DNA from: Rhizobium oryzicola
GTDB taxonomy: Bacteria > Pseudomonadota > Alphaproteobacteria > Rhizobiales > Rhizobiaceae
Assembly (NCBI RefSeq): GCF_030504645.1
Contig: NZ_JAUKWQ010000006.1
Span: 151,714 to 215,713 of the forward strand
Direction of reading: 5' to 3'
DNA length: 64,000 bases
The translations under genes were made by a program, and so were the position numbers. Positions 8,708 through 16,732 of this stretch are shown one piece after another. Every line of letters starts with the position of its first letter. Position 1 is the first letter of the stretch. The notes beneath the pieces are model-generated. The model did not search any database and was not told the DNA's origin. It saw nothing but the letters and a program-made list of their open reading frames with translations.

Positions 8708-9630
8708 CCGTTCTTTTTGATAGAATCGCGCTGATCGGCATCGGCCTGATCGGCTCGTCGATTGCGCGCGACATTCGTGAAAGCGGTCTCGCGAAGGAAG
8801 TCGTGATTTCCACCCGCAGCGAAGCGACGCTGAAGCGCGCCGAGGAACTGAAGCTCGGGGACCGCTACACGGTCTCCGCGGCTGAGGCGGTCAAGGATGC
8901 CGATCTCGTTATTGTTTCGGTACCGGTCGGTTCCTCCGGGCTGGTGGCGGAGCAGATCGCGCCGCACCTGAAGCCAGGTGCCATTCTCACCGATGTGGGC
9001 TCCACCAAGGCCTCCGTGATTGCCCAGATGGCGCCGCACGTGCCTGAGGGCGTGCATTTCATTCCGGGTCACCCGCTGGCGGGTACGGAAAAGTCCGGCC
9101 CCGATGCGGGCTTTGCCGGTCTCTTCAAGGGGCGCTGGTGCATCTTTACGCCGCTGCCGGATACCGATCCGGATGCGCTCGCAAAGCTGCGCGACTTCTG
9201 GAGCGCGCTTGGCTCGCGTATTGATGAGATGGACCCGCTCCATCACGACAAGGTGCTGGCGATCGTCTCGCACCTGCCACATATCATCGCCTACAACATC
9301 GTCGGTACGGCCGATGACCTGGAAGCGGTGACGGAATCGGAAGTCATCAAATATTCCGCCTCCGGTTTCCGCGACTTTACCCGTCTCGCGGCCTCCGATC
9401 CCACCATGTGGCGGGATGTCTGCCTGCACAACAAGGATGCGATCCTGGAAATGCTGGCGCGCTTTTCGGAGGATCTGGCCTCCCTGCAGCGGTCTATCCG
9501 TTGGGGCGAGGGCGACAAGCTGTTCGAGCTGTTCTCGCGCACCCGCACTATTCGCCGCTCCATCGTGGAAGCAGGCCAGGACGTGGATGCGCCGGACTTC
9601 GGCCGTCACGCACTCGATCCGAAGGCTTGA
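8704..9630 (+). CDS. tyrC: Prephenate/arogenate dehydrogenase
   Basis: The 308-residue product starts with an NAD(P)-binding Rossmann motif, GIGLIGSS, at residues 12-19. It then has the TyrA-family sequences [21 protein letters not shown] and a histidine-bearing [17 protein letters not shown]. It oxidatively decarboxylates prephenate or arogenate in tyrosine synthesis. No chorismate mutase or ACT domain is present, so this is the monofunctional cyclohexadienyl type. The start codon overlaps the end of hisC by four bases, indicating co-translation. Confidence 0.9.
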   Translation: MTVLFDRIALIGIGLIGSSIARDIRESGLAKEVVISTRSEATLKRAEELKLGDRYTVSAAEAVKDADLVIVSVPVGSSGLVAEQIAPHLKPGAILTDVGSTKASVIAQMAPHVPEGVHFIPGHPLAGTEKSGPDAGFAGLFKGRWCIFTPLPDTDPDALAKLRDFWSALGSRIDEMDPLHHDKVLAIVSHLPHIIAYNIVGTADDLEAVTESEVIKYSASGFRDFTRLAASDPTMWRDVCLHNKDAILEMLARFSEDLASLQRSIRWGEGDKLFELFSRTRTIRRSIVEAGQDVDAPDFGRHALDPKA

Positions 9631-9653
9631 TTTTAGCAAGAGTGGGGGTTTCT

Positions 9654-9790
9654 GAAGCCCCCTCTGGCCTGCCGGCCATCTCCCCCACAAGGGGGGAGAA
9701 GACTCGCTGTCCATGCTGAGCCTACTTTTAGGCAGCGAAATTGCGGCGGCTAAAGCCCCTCCCACCTGTGGGGAGGGGTTGGGGAGGGGC
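9654..9790. repeat. Two rhizobial GC-rich palindromic repeat elements
   Basis: Two G/C-tract palindromes lie in the 196-base gap between the convergent tyrC and DUF2125 genes. The first has TGGCC-TGCC-GGCCA followed by TCTCCCCC (9679-9686) opposing GGGGGGAGA (9691-9699). The second, about 55 bases on, pairs GCCCCTCCC (9755-9763) with GGGAGGGGC (9782-9790) and contains a smaller nested hairpin. Such mosaic palindromes (RIME-like) are common between convergent genes in Rhizobiaceae. They may act as attenuators or nucleoid-protein sites. Copy number was not tested. Confidence 0.7.
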
Positions 9791-9826
9791 ATTCTTTCCA
9801 CTCTAAATCGGCTTTGAAGTTTGTCT

Positions 9827-10834
9827 TCAGATCGGCGGGATCTGACCGAGCGGGATGAAGCCGCCTGCCATGATCTTGCCGCGGTTGACGACGATATCAA
9901 GCGTTGCCCGGTCGCCGCCGCCGGTCAGCGCGGAGAGCATCTTGGCAGCAGTGTCGATGGTGGAGGCCACCTGCGGCATCGCCGCCTTTAACTGCTTGCG
10001 CCAGGCATCAATCTTTTCCACCTGCACCTTCAGCTTGCCCGAAATGCGTCCCTGATCGTCGATCGAGACAGGACCCGTTACGCTGACGACCTGACCATTG
10101 CCGAGGTCGAGCGAGATGCGGCGGATTTCACCTTGCGAATTGTAATATCCGGTGCCGCTTTCGTCCCGGCCTTCGAGCAGGCCCGCCTTACCCGCCAGCG
10201 TCACATCCGCAGAGGCGGTGAACTTCGGCATGAGTTGCGGTAGGCCTTTCGCGGCCAGGTCCGTATCCTGAAGGGTGACGGCTGCATCGAGATCGGCACC
10301 ATTCTGGCGCATATGCGCCTCGGTGTGGGCGACCTTCAGATCGAAGGTCTGGCCGGTCTGAGAAGATACGATGGTCGAGGCAAGACCTTCGATGACCGTC
10401 GACGTTCGCTCCACGCCGCCCAGTTTGGCGATCAAACTGGATTGCAGGCTCGCCCATTGTGAGGAGACACTCAGGCCATGGGTGGTGCGGGTTTCCGCCG
10501 GCCCATCCAGCTCCCAGACGATATGGTTTGGCTGGTAAATCTGGGCAGCCGAACGCAAGGGGCCGAAGCTGGCGGCAATGCCGTTCCTGCTGTCATCCAC
10601 GGAGATCTTGGAGCAGAAGAGCCCGATCCGGAACGGGTAACCGCGATATTCGGCATCCGTGCATTCCGCAGCCATGCCCCGAGCCTGCTGGGCACCCAGG
10701 GCTGCCAGCGTCTTTTCCTTGAGAGCCGAGGCGGCATAGAACCAGCCACCGGTATAGACTGCAATGACAAGCACAATGGCCGCGGCCAGGGCCCAAACTT
10801 TTCCACTCACGCCGCTTCGGCTTGACGCTGCCAT
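9827..10834 (-). CDS. DUF2125 domain-containing membrane-anchored protein
   Basis: The 335-residue product has one N-terminal membrane anchor (VWALAAAIVLVIAVYTGGWFY) and a large periplasmic, beta-rich domain. The EYRGYPFRIGLFC segment near residue 70 is characteristic of DUF2125. It is a large conserved alphaproteobacterial family with no established function. The ATG is preferred to a TTG four codons upstream because GGAG lies six bases before it. The start faces the ChaC gene, leaving a short divergent promoter region. Confidence 0.8.
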   Translation of the reverse strand: MAASSRSGVSGKVWALAAAIVLVIAVYTGGWFYAASALKEKTLAALGAQQARGMAAECTDAEYRGYPFRIGLFCSKISVDDSRNGIAASFGPLRSAAQIYQPNHIVWELDGPAETRTTHGLSVSSQWASLQSSLIAKLGGVERTSTVIEGLASTIVSSQTGQTFDLKVAHTEAHMRQNGADLDAAVTLQDTDLAAKGLPQLMPKFTASADVTLAGKAGLLEGRDESGTGYYNSQGEIRRISLDLGNGQVVSVTGPVSIDDQGRISGKLKVQVEKIDAWRKQLKAAMPQVASTIDTAAKMLSALTGGGDRATLDIVVNRGKIMAGGFIPLGQIPPI

Positions 10835-10880
10835 GATGTTCTCCAATGGTGCATGTGTTGTGAGTGATTTGGCGTGGGAT

Positions 10881-11420
10881 ATGGACGAATTTTGGGTGTT
10901 TGGCTACGGGTCCCTGATGTGGAACCCCGGTTTTGAGTTTCTGGGCAAAACAAGCGGCCGTGCGTTCGGCTATCGGCGTGCGCTCTGTATCCGCTCTTTC
11001 GTTCATCGTGGCACGCCGGAACATCCCGGCCTTGTGATGGGGCTTGATCGCGGCGGCTCCTGCAAGGGCATGGCCTTTCAGGTGGCCAATCACAACAAGG
11101 ACGAGGTGGTGGATTACCTGCGCAAGCGCGAACTGGTCACCAACGTCTATCTGGAGCGCTATCTCCCGGTTCTTCTGGCGGACGGTCGCCAGGTGCGGGC
11201 GCTGAGCTATGTGGTTGATTGCAGCCATCAGCAATATGCCGGCGCGCTCGATATCGAGGATGCCGCCCGCATCGTGCATTCCTCCGTCGGGCAGTCCGGC
11301 CCCAATGATCAATATGTGCTGAACACCGTGGAGCTTTTGAAATCCATGGGCATTCGTGACGCCTGGCTGGAAGGTGTTGCGCAGCGCGTCGATAAATTGA
11401 AAGCTCAGGCGGTCGCCTGA
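10881..11420 (+). CDS. Gamma-glutamylcyclotransferase, ChaC family
   Basis: The 179-residue protein opens with the family hallmark VFGYGSLMWNPGF. It also has RRALCIRSFVHRGTPEHPGLVMGL, whose glutamate is the expected catalytic residue, and SYVVDCSHQQYAG. ChaC enzymes release 5-oxoproline from gamma-glutamyl compounds, chiefly glutathione. The reading frame is open further upstream (an ATG lies 16 codons earlier), but the family similarity begins at the chosen ATG. The 3' end overlaps plsC by 16 bases on the opposite strand. Confidence 0.87.
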   Translation: MDEFWVFGYGSLMWNPGFEFLGKTSGRAFGYRRALCIRSFVHRGTPEHPGLVMGLDRGGSCKGMAFQVANHNKDEVVDYLRKRELVTNVYLERYLPVLLADGRQVRALSYVVDCSHQQYAGALDIEDAARIVHSSVGQSGPNDQYVLNTVELLKSMGIRDAWLEGVAQRVDKLKAQAVA

Positions 11421-12220
11421 ACCGCTTCCTTGCCCGCCTTTAATTCCGCGATCCGCTTGGCCGCAATGGGAGGCACTGGCAGATTCGGGTTTGCCTCGAT
11501 GGTTTCCAGCAACAACCTGTCGCTTTCCCTTTCGGTTGTTTCCACAAGCTGGTTGAAGAATTCGTCCGGGTCGAGGCCTGGCTGAATAGCGGGCAGGATG
11601 CGCACCTTGAAGTGGCCGGGATAGCGCATGGTGCTGCGGCGCGGCCAGAACAGGCCGGGATGCATGACGATTGGCACGACAGGAACCTGGGTGTCGCGAT
11701 AGATGCGGGCAATGCCGTAGCGATAATGTGGTTCTGCGCCCGGCGGGCGGCGGGTGCCTTCCGGATAGATAATCAGCTGGCGGCCCTTGTCCATCTCGAT
11801 CTTGGTGCGGCGCATGACCTCCACCATGACCTTGCCGCGCGCACCGCGATCAACCGGGATCATACGCTGCTTCATGACGTACCAGCCAAACAGCGGAATC
11901 CAGGTCAATTCGCGCTTCAGGATGTAGACCGGATCGTCCATCCAGGGCAGCAGTGCATAGGTATCCCAGAAGGACTGGTGCTTTGGTGCGAAGATGCAGC
12001 CGGTCTTCGGGATGTTCTCCAGGCCCTCGATCTCGAAGGTCGTCCCGACGATCTTTTCCATCAGCCAATGGTTGGAACGCGCCCAGCGCTTGGGAATGTT
12101 GAATGCCTTCTTGCGCGGCAGCAGGAAATAGATCGGCGTCAACAGGATCATGCGTATGATCAGGTTGGCATAGAAGGCCGTGTTGAAAAGGGTAGAGCGC
12201 AGAGCAAGCATCAACTTCAT
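11405..12220 (-). CDS. plsC: 1-acyl-sn-glycerol-3-phosphate acyltransferase
   Basis: The 271-residue protein has one N-terminal hydrophobic helix region (LIIRMILLTPIYFLL). The acyltransferase block I, HQSFWD, gives the catalytic H81 and D86. Block III, EGTR, is at residues 154-157, and VPIVMHPGLFW follows as block IV. It acylates lysophosphatidic acid to phosphatidic acid at the inner membrane. It lies last in a same-strand run ftsE-ftsX-ydcF-like-plsC, with 60 bases to the upstream gene, so co-transcription is likely. Other PlsC-like acyl acceptors, including ornithine lipids, cannot be excluded. Confidence 0.87.
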   Translation of the reverse strand: MKLMLALRSTLFNTAFYANLIIRMILLTPIYFLLPRKKAFNIPKRWARSNHWLMEKIVGTTFEIEGLENIPKTGCIFAPKHQSFWDTYALLPWMDDPVYILKRELTWIPLFGWYVMKQRMIPVDRGARGKVMVEVMRRTKIEMDKGRQLIIYPEGTRRPPGAEPHYRYGIARIYRDTQVPVVPIVMHPGLFWPRRSTMRYPGHFKVRILPAIQPGLDPDEFFNQLVETTERESDRLLLETIEANPNLPVPPIAAKRIAELKAGKEAVQATA

Positions 12221-12280
12221 TCCGTCGGAAGGATACGCGCGTTCCTACACGAGCCTCCGCCCAAACGGAAGTCAGGGGCG

Positions 12281-13018
12281 CTACTTGCGGGGTGTCGAAT
12301 AGGTTTTATCGCCCGGTTCTTCCGTGCGCAGACCGTTGCCTTGGGTCAGGCCGAAGATGGCGCGGAACTTGGCCATGACCATTTTTCCATATTCGGCCAG
12401 CATGATCCGCAGAACATCCGGTTCCGTGAACCAGGCTCGCCGCGTCAGATCCGAATTGATCACGGGATAGGGAATGAATTCCGTCACCTGATCCAGGCGC
12501 CGCAACTCCAGCAGGCTGCGCGGCATGTGGTAATTATTGGTGACGACAAGGACGGACTTGTAATCGTGATCATGGATCCAGCGGGTGATCTCATTGGCAT
12601 TGCCGATCGTGTCGATCGCCTCGTAGCCAATATCGACACAGCAGGCGAACAGATCGCGGGAACCTTGTGTGCTTCTTCGGATCTGTCCGGGCGAGGCGGA
12701 CGGGTGTGCACCTGAGATCAGCAGCCGTTTACCGGCGCCGTCCCTCAACAGGCCGAGTGCCTGATCGATCCGCTGGTAACCGCCTGTCAGCACCACGATG
12801 GCATCTGCTTTGACGCCGTCAGGCGCTTTCAACGAGGTCACCTTGTCGGCAAACCAGAGAAAGCCGCCAAAGGTGCAGGCGAGACCGACAAGAACGAGAA
12901 TGCCGAGGTAACGAAGCACCCGTCGAAGCGGGGCTTTACGGGATAGCCAGCTGCTACGGCGGGAGCGGGGCGCCCGCGGCTGCTCGTCATTGCTGGTCTG
13001 TCCCAGAGTCATGCTCAT
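12281..13018 (-). CDS. YdcF-like DUF218 protein
   Basis: The 245-residue product has a basic N-terminus, one membrane helix (VLRYLGILVLVGLACTFGGFLWF) and a DUF218/YdcF domain. The domain shows ADAIVVLTGGYQRIDQALGLL, LLISGAHPS, SVLVVTNNYHMPRSLLEL and an SDLTRRAWF stretch. Members (ElyC, SanA, YdcF) sit in the inner membrane, and some affect peptidoglycan precursor metabolism. Its place between ftsX and plsC supports an envelope role, but the activity is unknown. Confidence 0.83.
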   Translation of the reverse strand: MSMTLGQTSNDEQPRAPRSRRSSWLSRKAPLRRVLRYLGILVLVGLACTFGGFLWFADKVTSLKAPDGVKADAIVVLTGGYQRIDQALGLLRDGAGKRLLISGAHPSASPGQIRRSTQGSRDLFACCVDIGYEAIDTIGNANEITRWIHDHDYKSVLVVTNNYHMPRSLLELRRLDQVTEFIPYPVINSDLTRRAWFTEPDVLRIMLAEYGKMVMAKFRAIFGLTQGNGLRTEEPGDKTYSTPRK

Positions 13019-13057
13019 GTCTTTAAATCTAAAAATGTCGCTGGACCAGAGGCGTTC

Positions 13058-14071
13058 TCAAGAACTCGGCAAGCCATCGGACCGTGCCGGGTCGGAGCGG
13101 ATGAGGTCGATCTCATCGATCGTCCGCATCACGGTGAAGCGGGCGGTTAGCGTCGTCAGCAGAGCGATCACGATCATGGTGGCGAGAATGCCGAGATAGC
13201 CGGTGAAGTCGATCGTGAAAGTGCCGAACAGTGCCGTCGCTTGGTCGCTTTCCGGTGTTGCGATCGACCGGCTCTGCCAGAGACCGAGGCTCGCAAAGAG
13301 AAGCGCCGCCAAGGCGCCGCCGGCGGCAGAGCCTTTCAGGCTGATCTTCAGGAAGTGCTTCTGGAACTCCGTCGCAACGAAGGAGCCTTCCGCACCGACA
13401 AAATGCAGAACTTCTACGATGTGTCTGTTGCCGGATAGCGCGCCGCGTGTGGCGAAGATCACGGTCAGGATCATGGCGACAAACACCAGGATCATGATGC
13501 CGGTGCCGATCAGCACGGTGGTATGCGCCATGGAGACCAGACGATCCACCCAGGTGCGGTGATCATCCAGAAAGGCCTGCGGAATTTCCGCATGCAGCAG
13601 GTCGCGCATGGCGCGGAAATCCGGCGGGTTGCGCTCATCGATGGTGATGATCACGAGGCGCGGCACCGGCAGTTCCTTGAGATCCAACCCCGCACCCAGC
13701 CAAGGCTCCAACAGGCGCGCCGTCGCCTTGTCATCCATGATCGTACCTTGCTTGGTGCCGACGAAGGTTAGCGCCAGGTCGCGCGCCTTCTTCAGCGTCG
13801 CCTCCATGTCGAGCCCTTCCTGCGGCTTGATCTGGATCGTCACCTCGCGAGAAATCTGGCTTTCCCAACTGGAGGCCGTCGCTCGAACCATGCTCACGGC
13901 GCCGAGCGTCAGGCAGGCAAGGAAGGACATGATGGCGATCACCACCATCAGCGCGTTGCCCTGAATGTTTGAAGGCGGCAGGATCGGACCCGTTGGACGC
14001 ACGCGCATTTCCGCCCGTTTTGGCTGGGCTTGCGGGTTGGAGGCAGGGCGCATGCGGCTGATCTCATTCAT
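13058..14071 (-). CDS. ftsX: Cell division protein FtsX
   Basis: The 337-residue product has a cytoplasmic N-terminus, a first helix (MVVIAIMSFLACLTLGAVSMV), a periplasmic loop rich in charged residues (about residues 65-170), and three C-terminal helices starting VLIGTGIMILVFVAMILTVIF. This is the FtsX permease layout. With FtsE it transmits signals across the inner membrane to control septal peptidoglycan hydrolases. The start overlaps the ftsE stop by 8 bases, consistent with co-translation of the FtsEX complex. Confidence 0.92.
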   Translation of the reverse strand: MNEISRMRPASNPQAQPKRAEMRVRPTGPILPPSNIQGNALMVVIAIMSFLACLTLGAVSMVRATASSWESQISREVTIQIKPQEGLDMEATLKKARDLALTFVGTKQGTIMDDKATARLLEPWLGAGLDLKELPVPRLVIITIDERNPPDFRAMRDLLHAEIPQAFLDDHRTWVDRLVSMAHTTVLIGTGIMILVFVAMILTVIFATRGALSGNRHIVEVLHFVGAEGSFVATEFQKHFLKISLKGSAAGGALAALLFASLGLWQSRSIATPESDQATALFGTFTIDFTGYLGILATMIVIALLTTLTARFTVMRTIDEIDLIRSDPARSDGLPSS

Positions 14072-14783
14072 AGATGTCGAGCCGCCCTTCGGTCAGAATC
14101 ATGCGGCGCGCATCGATCTGATCCATCAGCGCCAGATCGTGTGTCGCGATGACGACGGCAGTGCCGAGCCGGTTCAGCTCCAGAAAGAGATTGAGCAAGC
14201 GGCGTGCCATGGGTGGATCGACGTTACCGGTCGGCTCGTCCGCCAGCAGGATTTCCGGCTGGTCCATCAGGGCGCGGGCAATCGCCACGCGTTGCTTTTC
14301 GCCACCTGAAAGGACAGGCGGCAGAACATTGATGCGCTCGCCGAGGCCGACCCATTTCAGAAGTTCGATCACGTCCTTCTGGTAGGTCGATTCTTCCTTG
14401 CCGCGGACGCGGAGCGGCAGAGCCACATTCTCATAGGTCGTGAGGTGTTCCAGCAGGCGAAAATCCTGAAAGACAATCCCGACGCGCCGGCGCAGCATCG
14501 GCAGTTCGTTGCGCGGGATCTGCGAGAGATCGCGACCGAACATGGTGATGAGCCCGCGCGTCGGTTGGAGTGACATGAACAACAGGCGCAGCAGCGTCGT
14601 CTTGCCGGCGCCGGACGGGCCGGTCAGGAACTGAAAGGAGCGCTTCGGAATATCGAACGTGACGTCCCGCAGAATTTCCGGGCCCATTCCGTAGCGCAAA
14701 CCGACATTTTCGAAATGGATCAAAGCGTCGTCCCGTCCAATAGAGCGGAATTCGGTCAGGTTGAACTCTGCTACAGGGGTCAC
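14064..14783 (-). CDS. ftsE: Cell division ATP-binding protein FtsE
   Basis: An ABC ATPase with Walker A GPSGAGKTT (residues 55-63), signature LSGGEKQRVAIARAL, Walker B ILLADEPTGNVDP and the H-loop VIATHDLALM. It drives FtsX. The first ATG gives 239 residues, but homology to FtsE starts at IHFENVGLRYG, about 20 residues in. A TTG codon just before that position (14723) would give a typical 219-residue FtsE, so the true start is open. It heads the ftsE-ftsX-ydcF-like-plsC run. Confidence 0.93.
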   Translation of the reverse strand: MTPVAEFNLTEFRSIGRDDALIHFENVGLRYGMGPEILRDVTFDIPKRSFQFLTGPSGAGKTTLLRLLFMSLQPTRGLITMFGRDLSQIPRNELPMLRRRVGIVFQDFRLLEHLTTYENVALPLRVRGKEESTYQKDVIELLKWVGLGERINVLPPVLSGGEKQRVAIARALMDQPEILLADEPTGNVDPPMARRLLNLFLELNRLGTAVVIATHDLALMDQIDARRMILTEGRLDIYE

Positions 14784-14953
14784 TCAAAGCTCGTCTTGGT
14801 AAACGGCAAGGGTTGACGGAACCTGAATCCCTCGCGGTAGAGCGCGGAAAAAGGGCCAATTTGCGAAGCATTAACCAATTAATTTTACGACTGAGCGGGA
14901 TTCGTTTCAATGCCTCACACGCGCCGCCGCGCAATTGAGGCGGGGAGAGCGCA

Positions 14954-15628
14954 ATGAACGCATTCCGCAGCCGTGCCAGTTCCGCCGTTGCCTATGACAT
15001 CCTGCCGCCGGAGGAGCCACGTGTTCGGGCGCGCAAGGCAGTCCCTGAAGTTATCGATGTCGATTTCGTGACCGTCGATGAGCGGCAGCCGAAAGCGGCG
15101 ACCCGTGCTTCCACCCGGCAAGCCTACGGCCATCTGTTTGACAGACCGGCTCCTCCCTCCAAGGTTCCCCTTTACAGCCGCCTCGCATCAATGTTTCTGG
15201 ATGGGGCAGAGCGTCGGCTGGCACGTCTTTCCGCCGATTCGTTTTCTGCTGTTGTCGCGCTGGTCTTTCTTCTGGTGTTCGGCTTTGCCGGCGGCTTTTC
15301 GATGTTTCTGCAGGACGGTCAGGCATCGGATGCACGCGGGCTGGATATCACGCATGTCAGCCTGACCCCGCAGGATGCTGACGGTATGAAGGTTCTTCTG
15401 ATCAACGGTATCGTCGAAAATCGTGGGTCCACAGGCCTGAGCGTTCCACCCATCAAGGCGGATATTCTGGTAGGCGGACAGGTCGTCGCCTCGACGCTGA
15501 TTGATCCGCCAGCGATGCAGATGCCGAAGGCACAGAGCCGCGGCTTTTCGGCTCGCGTACCGCACCCGGGTGGAAAAGCCCCGGAACTCAGGCTTTCCTT
15601 TGCAGAGGCGGGTGCCTCGCGCTCCTGA
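14954..15628 (+). CDS. Membrane-anchored protein of unknown function
   Basis: The 224-residue product has a disordered, basic cytoplasmic N-terminus (about 95 residues), one membrane helix (FSAVVALVFLLVFGFAGGFSMFL) and a periplasmic beta-rich domain. The domain has the run VLLINGIVENRGSTGLSVPPIKADILVGG, which resembles the DUF3426/FxLYD-like domain of MJ0042 zinc-finger proteins. No N-terminal zinc ribbon (CPxC) is visible here, so if it is that family the ribbon is missing. It is divergent to ftsE and 40 bases upstream of hpt. Function is not recognised. Confidence 0.6.
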   Translation: MNAFRSRASSAVAYDILPPEEPRVRARKAVPEVIDVDFVTVDERQPKAATRASTRQAYGHLFDRPAPPSKVPLYSRLASMFLDGAERRLARLSADSFSAVVALVFLLVFGFAGGFSMFLQDGQASDARGLDITHVSLTPQDADGMKVLLINGIVENRGSTGLSVPPIKADILVGGQVVASTLIDPPAMQMPKAQSRGFSARVPHPGGKAPELRLSFAEAGASRS

Positions 15629-15668
15629 TTGTGCTATCGCGGATCTTTGACTGATCCCGGAGTAGCCT

Positions 15669-16211
15669 ATGCCTATCGTTCGCGGCAAGAACATTGAGCC
15701 GCTTTTTACCGCCGAGCAGATCGCCGAACGCAATCGAACCCTCGCGCAACAGATATCGAGTGGTCCGACCAAGGATCTATTGGTCATCGCCGTCTTGAAG
15801 GGCTCCTTCATCTTTGCGGCCGACCTGTTGCGCGCGCTTCACGAAACCGGCCTTGCGCCGGAAGTGGAGTTCATCACGCTTTCCAGCTACGGCACGGGAA
15901 CGGTCTCGCAGGGTGTGCGTATCGTCAAGGACATCGATTCCGATGTGAAGGATCGCGATGTTCTCCTCATCGACGATATCCTTGAGTCCGGTCGTACGCT
16001 GAAGTTCGCCAAGGAACTTCTCTATGAGCGCGGCGCACGCAACGTCACTCTGGCCGTTCTCCTGGACAAGCGCGTGAAGCGTAAGGAAAGCCTGGAAGCG
16101 GATTATGTCGGCTTCGAGTGCCCCGATTACTTCGTCGTGGGCTATGGCATGGATGTGGCCTATGCCTTCCGTGAACTGCCCTTTGTCGGCGTGGTCACGG
16201 GCGACGCCTGA
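15669..16211 (+). CDS. hpt: Hypoxanthine phosphoribosyltransferase
   Basis: The 180-residue product has the PRPP-binding motif VLLIDDILESGRTL in the middle, the N-terminal VLKGSFIFAADLLRAL segment and the flexible-loop region ITLSSYGTGT. The C-terminal part, YVGFECPDYFVVGYGMD, is typical of Hpt. It salvages hypoxanthine (and guanine to some degree) to the nucleotide in the cytosol. It is probably transcribed with the preceding membrane protein gene. Confidence 0.93.
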   Translation: MPIVRGKNIEPLFTAEQIAERNRTLAQQISSGPTKDLLVIAVLKGSFIFAADLLRALHETGLAPEVEFITLSSYGTGTVSQGVRIVKDIDSDVKDRDVLLIDDILESGRTLKFAKELLYERGARNVTLAVLLDKRVKRKESLEADYVGFECPDYFVVGYGMDVAYAFRELPFVGVVTGDA

Positions 16212-16329
16212 CGGACGTGCCGAAGTGACAGAGCGTTAACCATCCACGCTCTGCTCCGGCGGATGTTTACCCCTCGAAAAGGAAATGCTGGTCATTTGGT
16301 CCCAAATTGAAGCATGGGAGAAACGACGA

Positions 16330-16707
16330 ATGGCCAGAATCCTGATCACCGAGGACGAGGACTCCTTGCGCTCTTTCGTTGCCCGTGCGCTTCGACTGGA
16401 TGGTCATGAAACGCAGGAAGCAGCCGATGGCGCCGAGGGTCTGGCGCTTCTTGGCGAGGATTCCTTCGACCTGCTTCTGTCGGATATCCGTATGCCTGTC
16501 ATGGACGGGATCGAGCTGGCGCACCGCGCTGCGGAGCAGTTTCCGGCGCTGAAGATCCTGTTGATGACGGGCTATGCCGACCAGCGGGAGCGTGCCGACG
16601 ATCTGATGACCAAGGTGATCGACGTGGTCGACAAGCCGTTCTCCCTGCCGGATATCCGCAAGGCCGTAGCAAAGGCCCTTTCGGTGCGCCGGACTGCCGC
16701 CTGCTGA
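16330..16707 (+). CDS. cpdR: Single-domain response regulator CpdR
   Basis: A 125-residue stand-alone receiver. The acidic pocket is in ITEDEDSLR (residues 6-14), the phosphoacceptor is D52 in LSDIRMPVMDG, the switch threonine is in ILLMTGYA, and the lysine is in VVDKPFSLPD. There is no output domain. The sequence matches alphaproteobacterial CpdR, which when unphosphorylated recruits ClpXP to the cell pole for cell-cycle proteolysis. The start is set by GGGAG 9 bases upstream; an earlier ATG adds a non-homologous stretch. The gene is convergent with TIGR02302. Confidence 0.88.
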   Translation: MARILITEDEDSLRSFVARALRLDGHETQEAADGAEGLALLGEDSFDLLLSDIRMPVMDGIELAHRAAEQFPALKILLMTGYADQRERADDLMTKVIDVVDKPFSLPDIRKAVAKALSVRRTAAC

Positions 16708-16732
16708 GGTCAAACACTGTTGGTCTGGCTGC

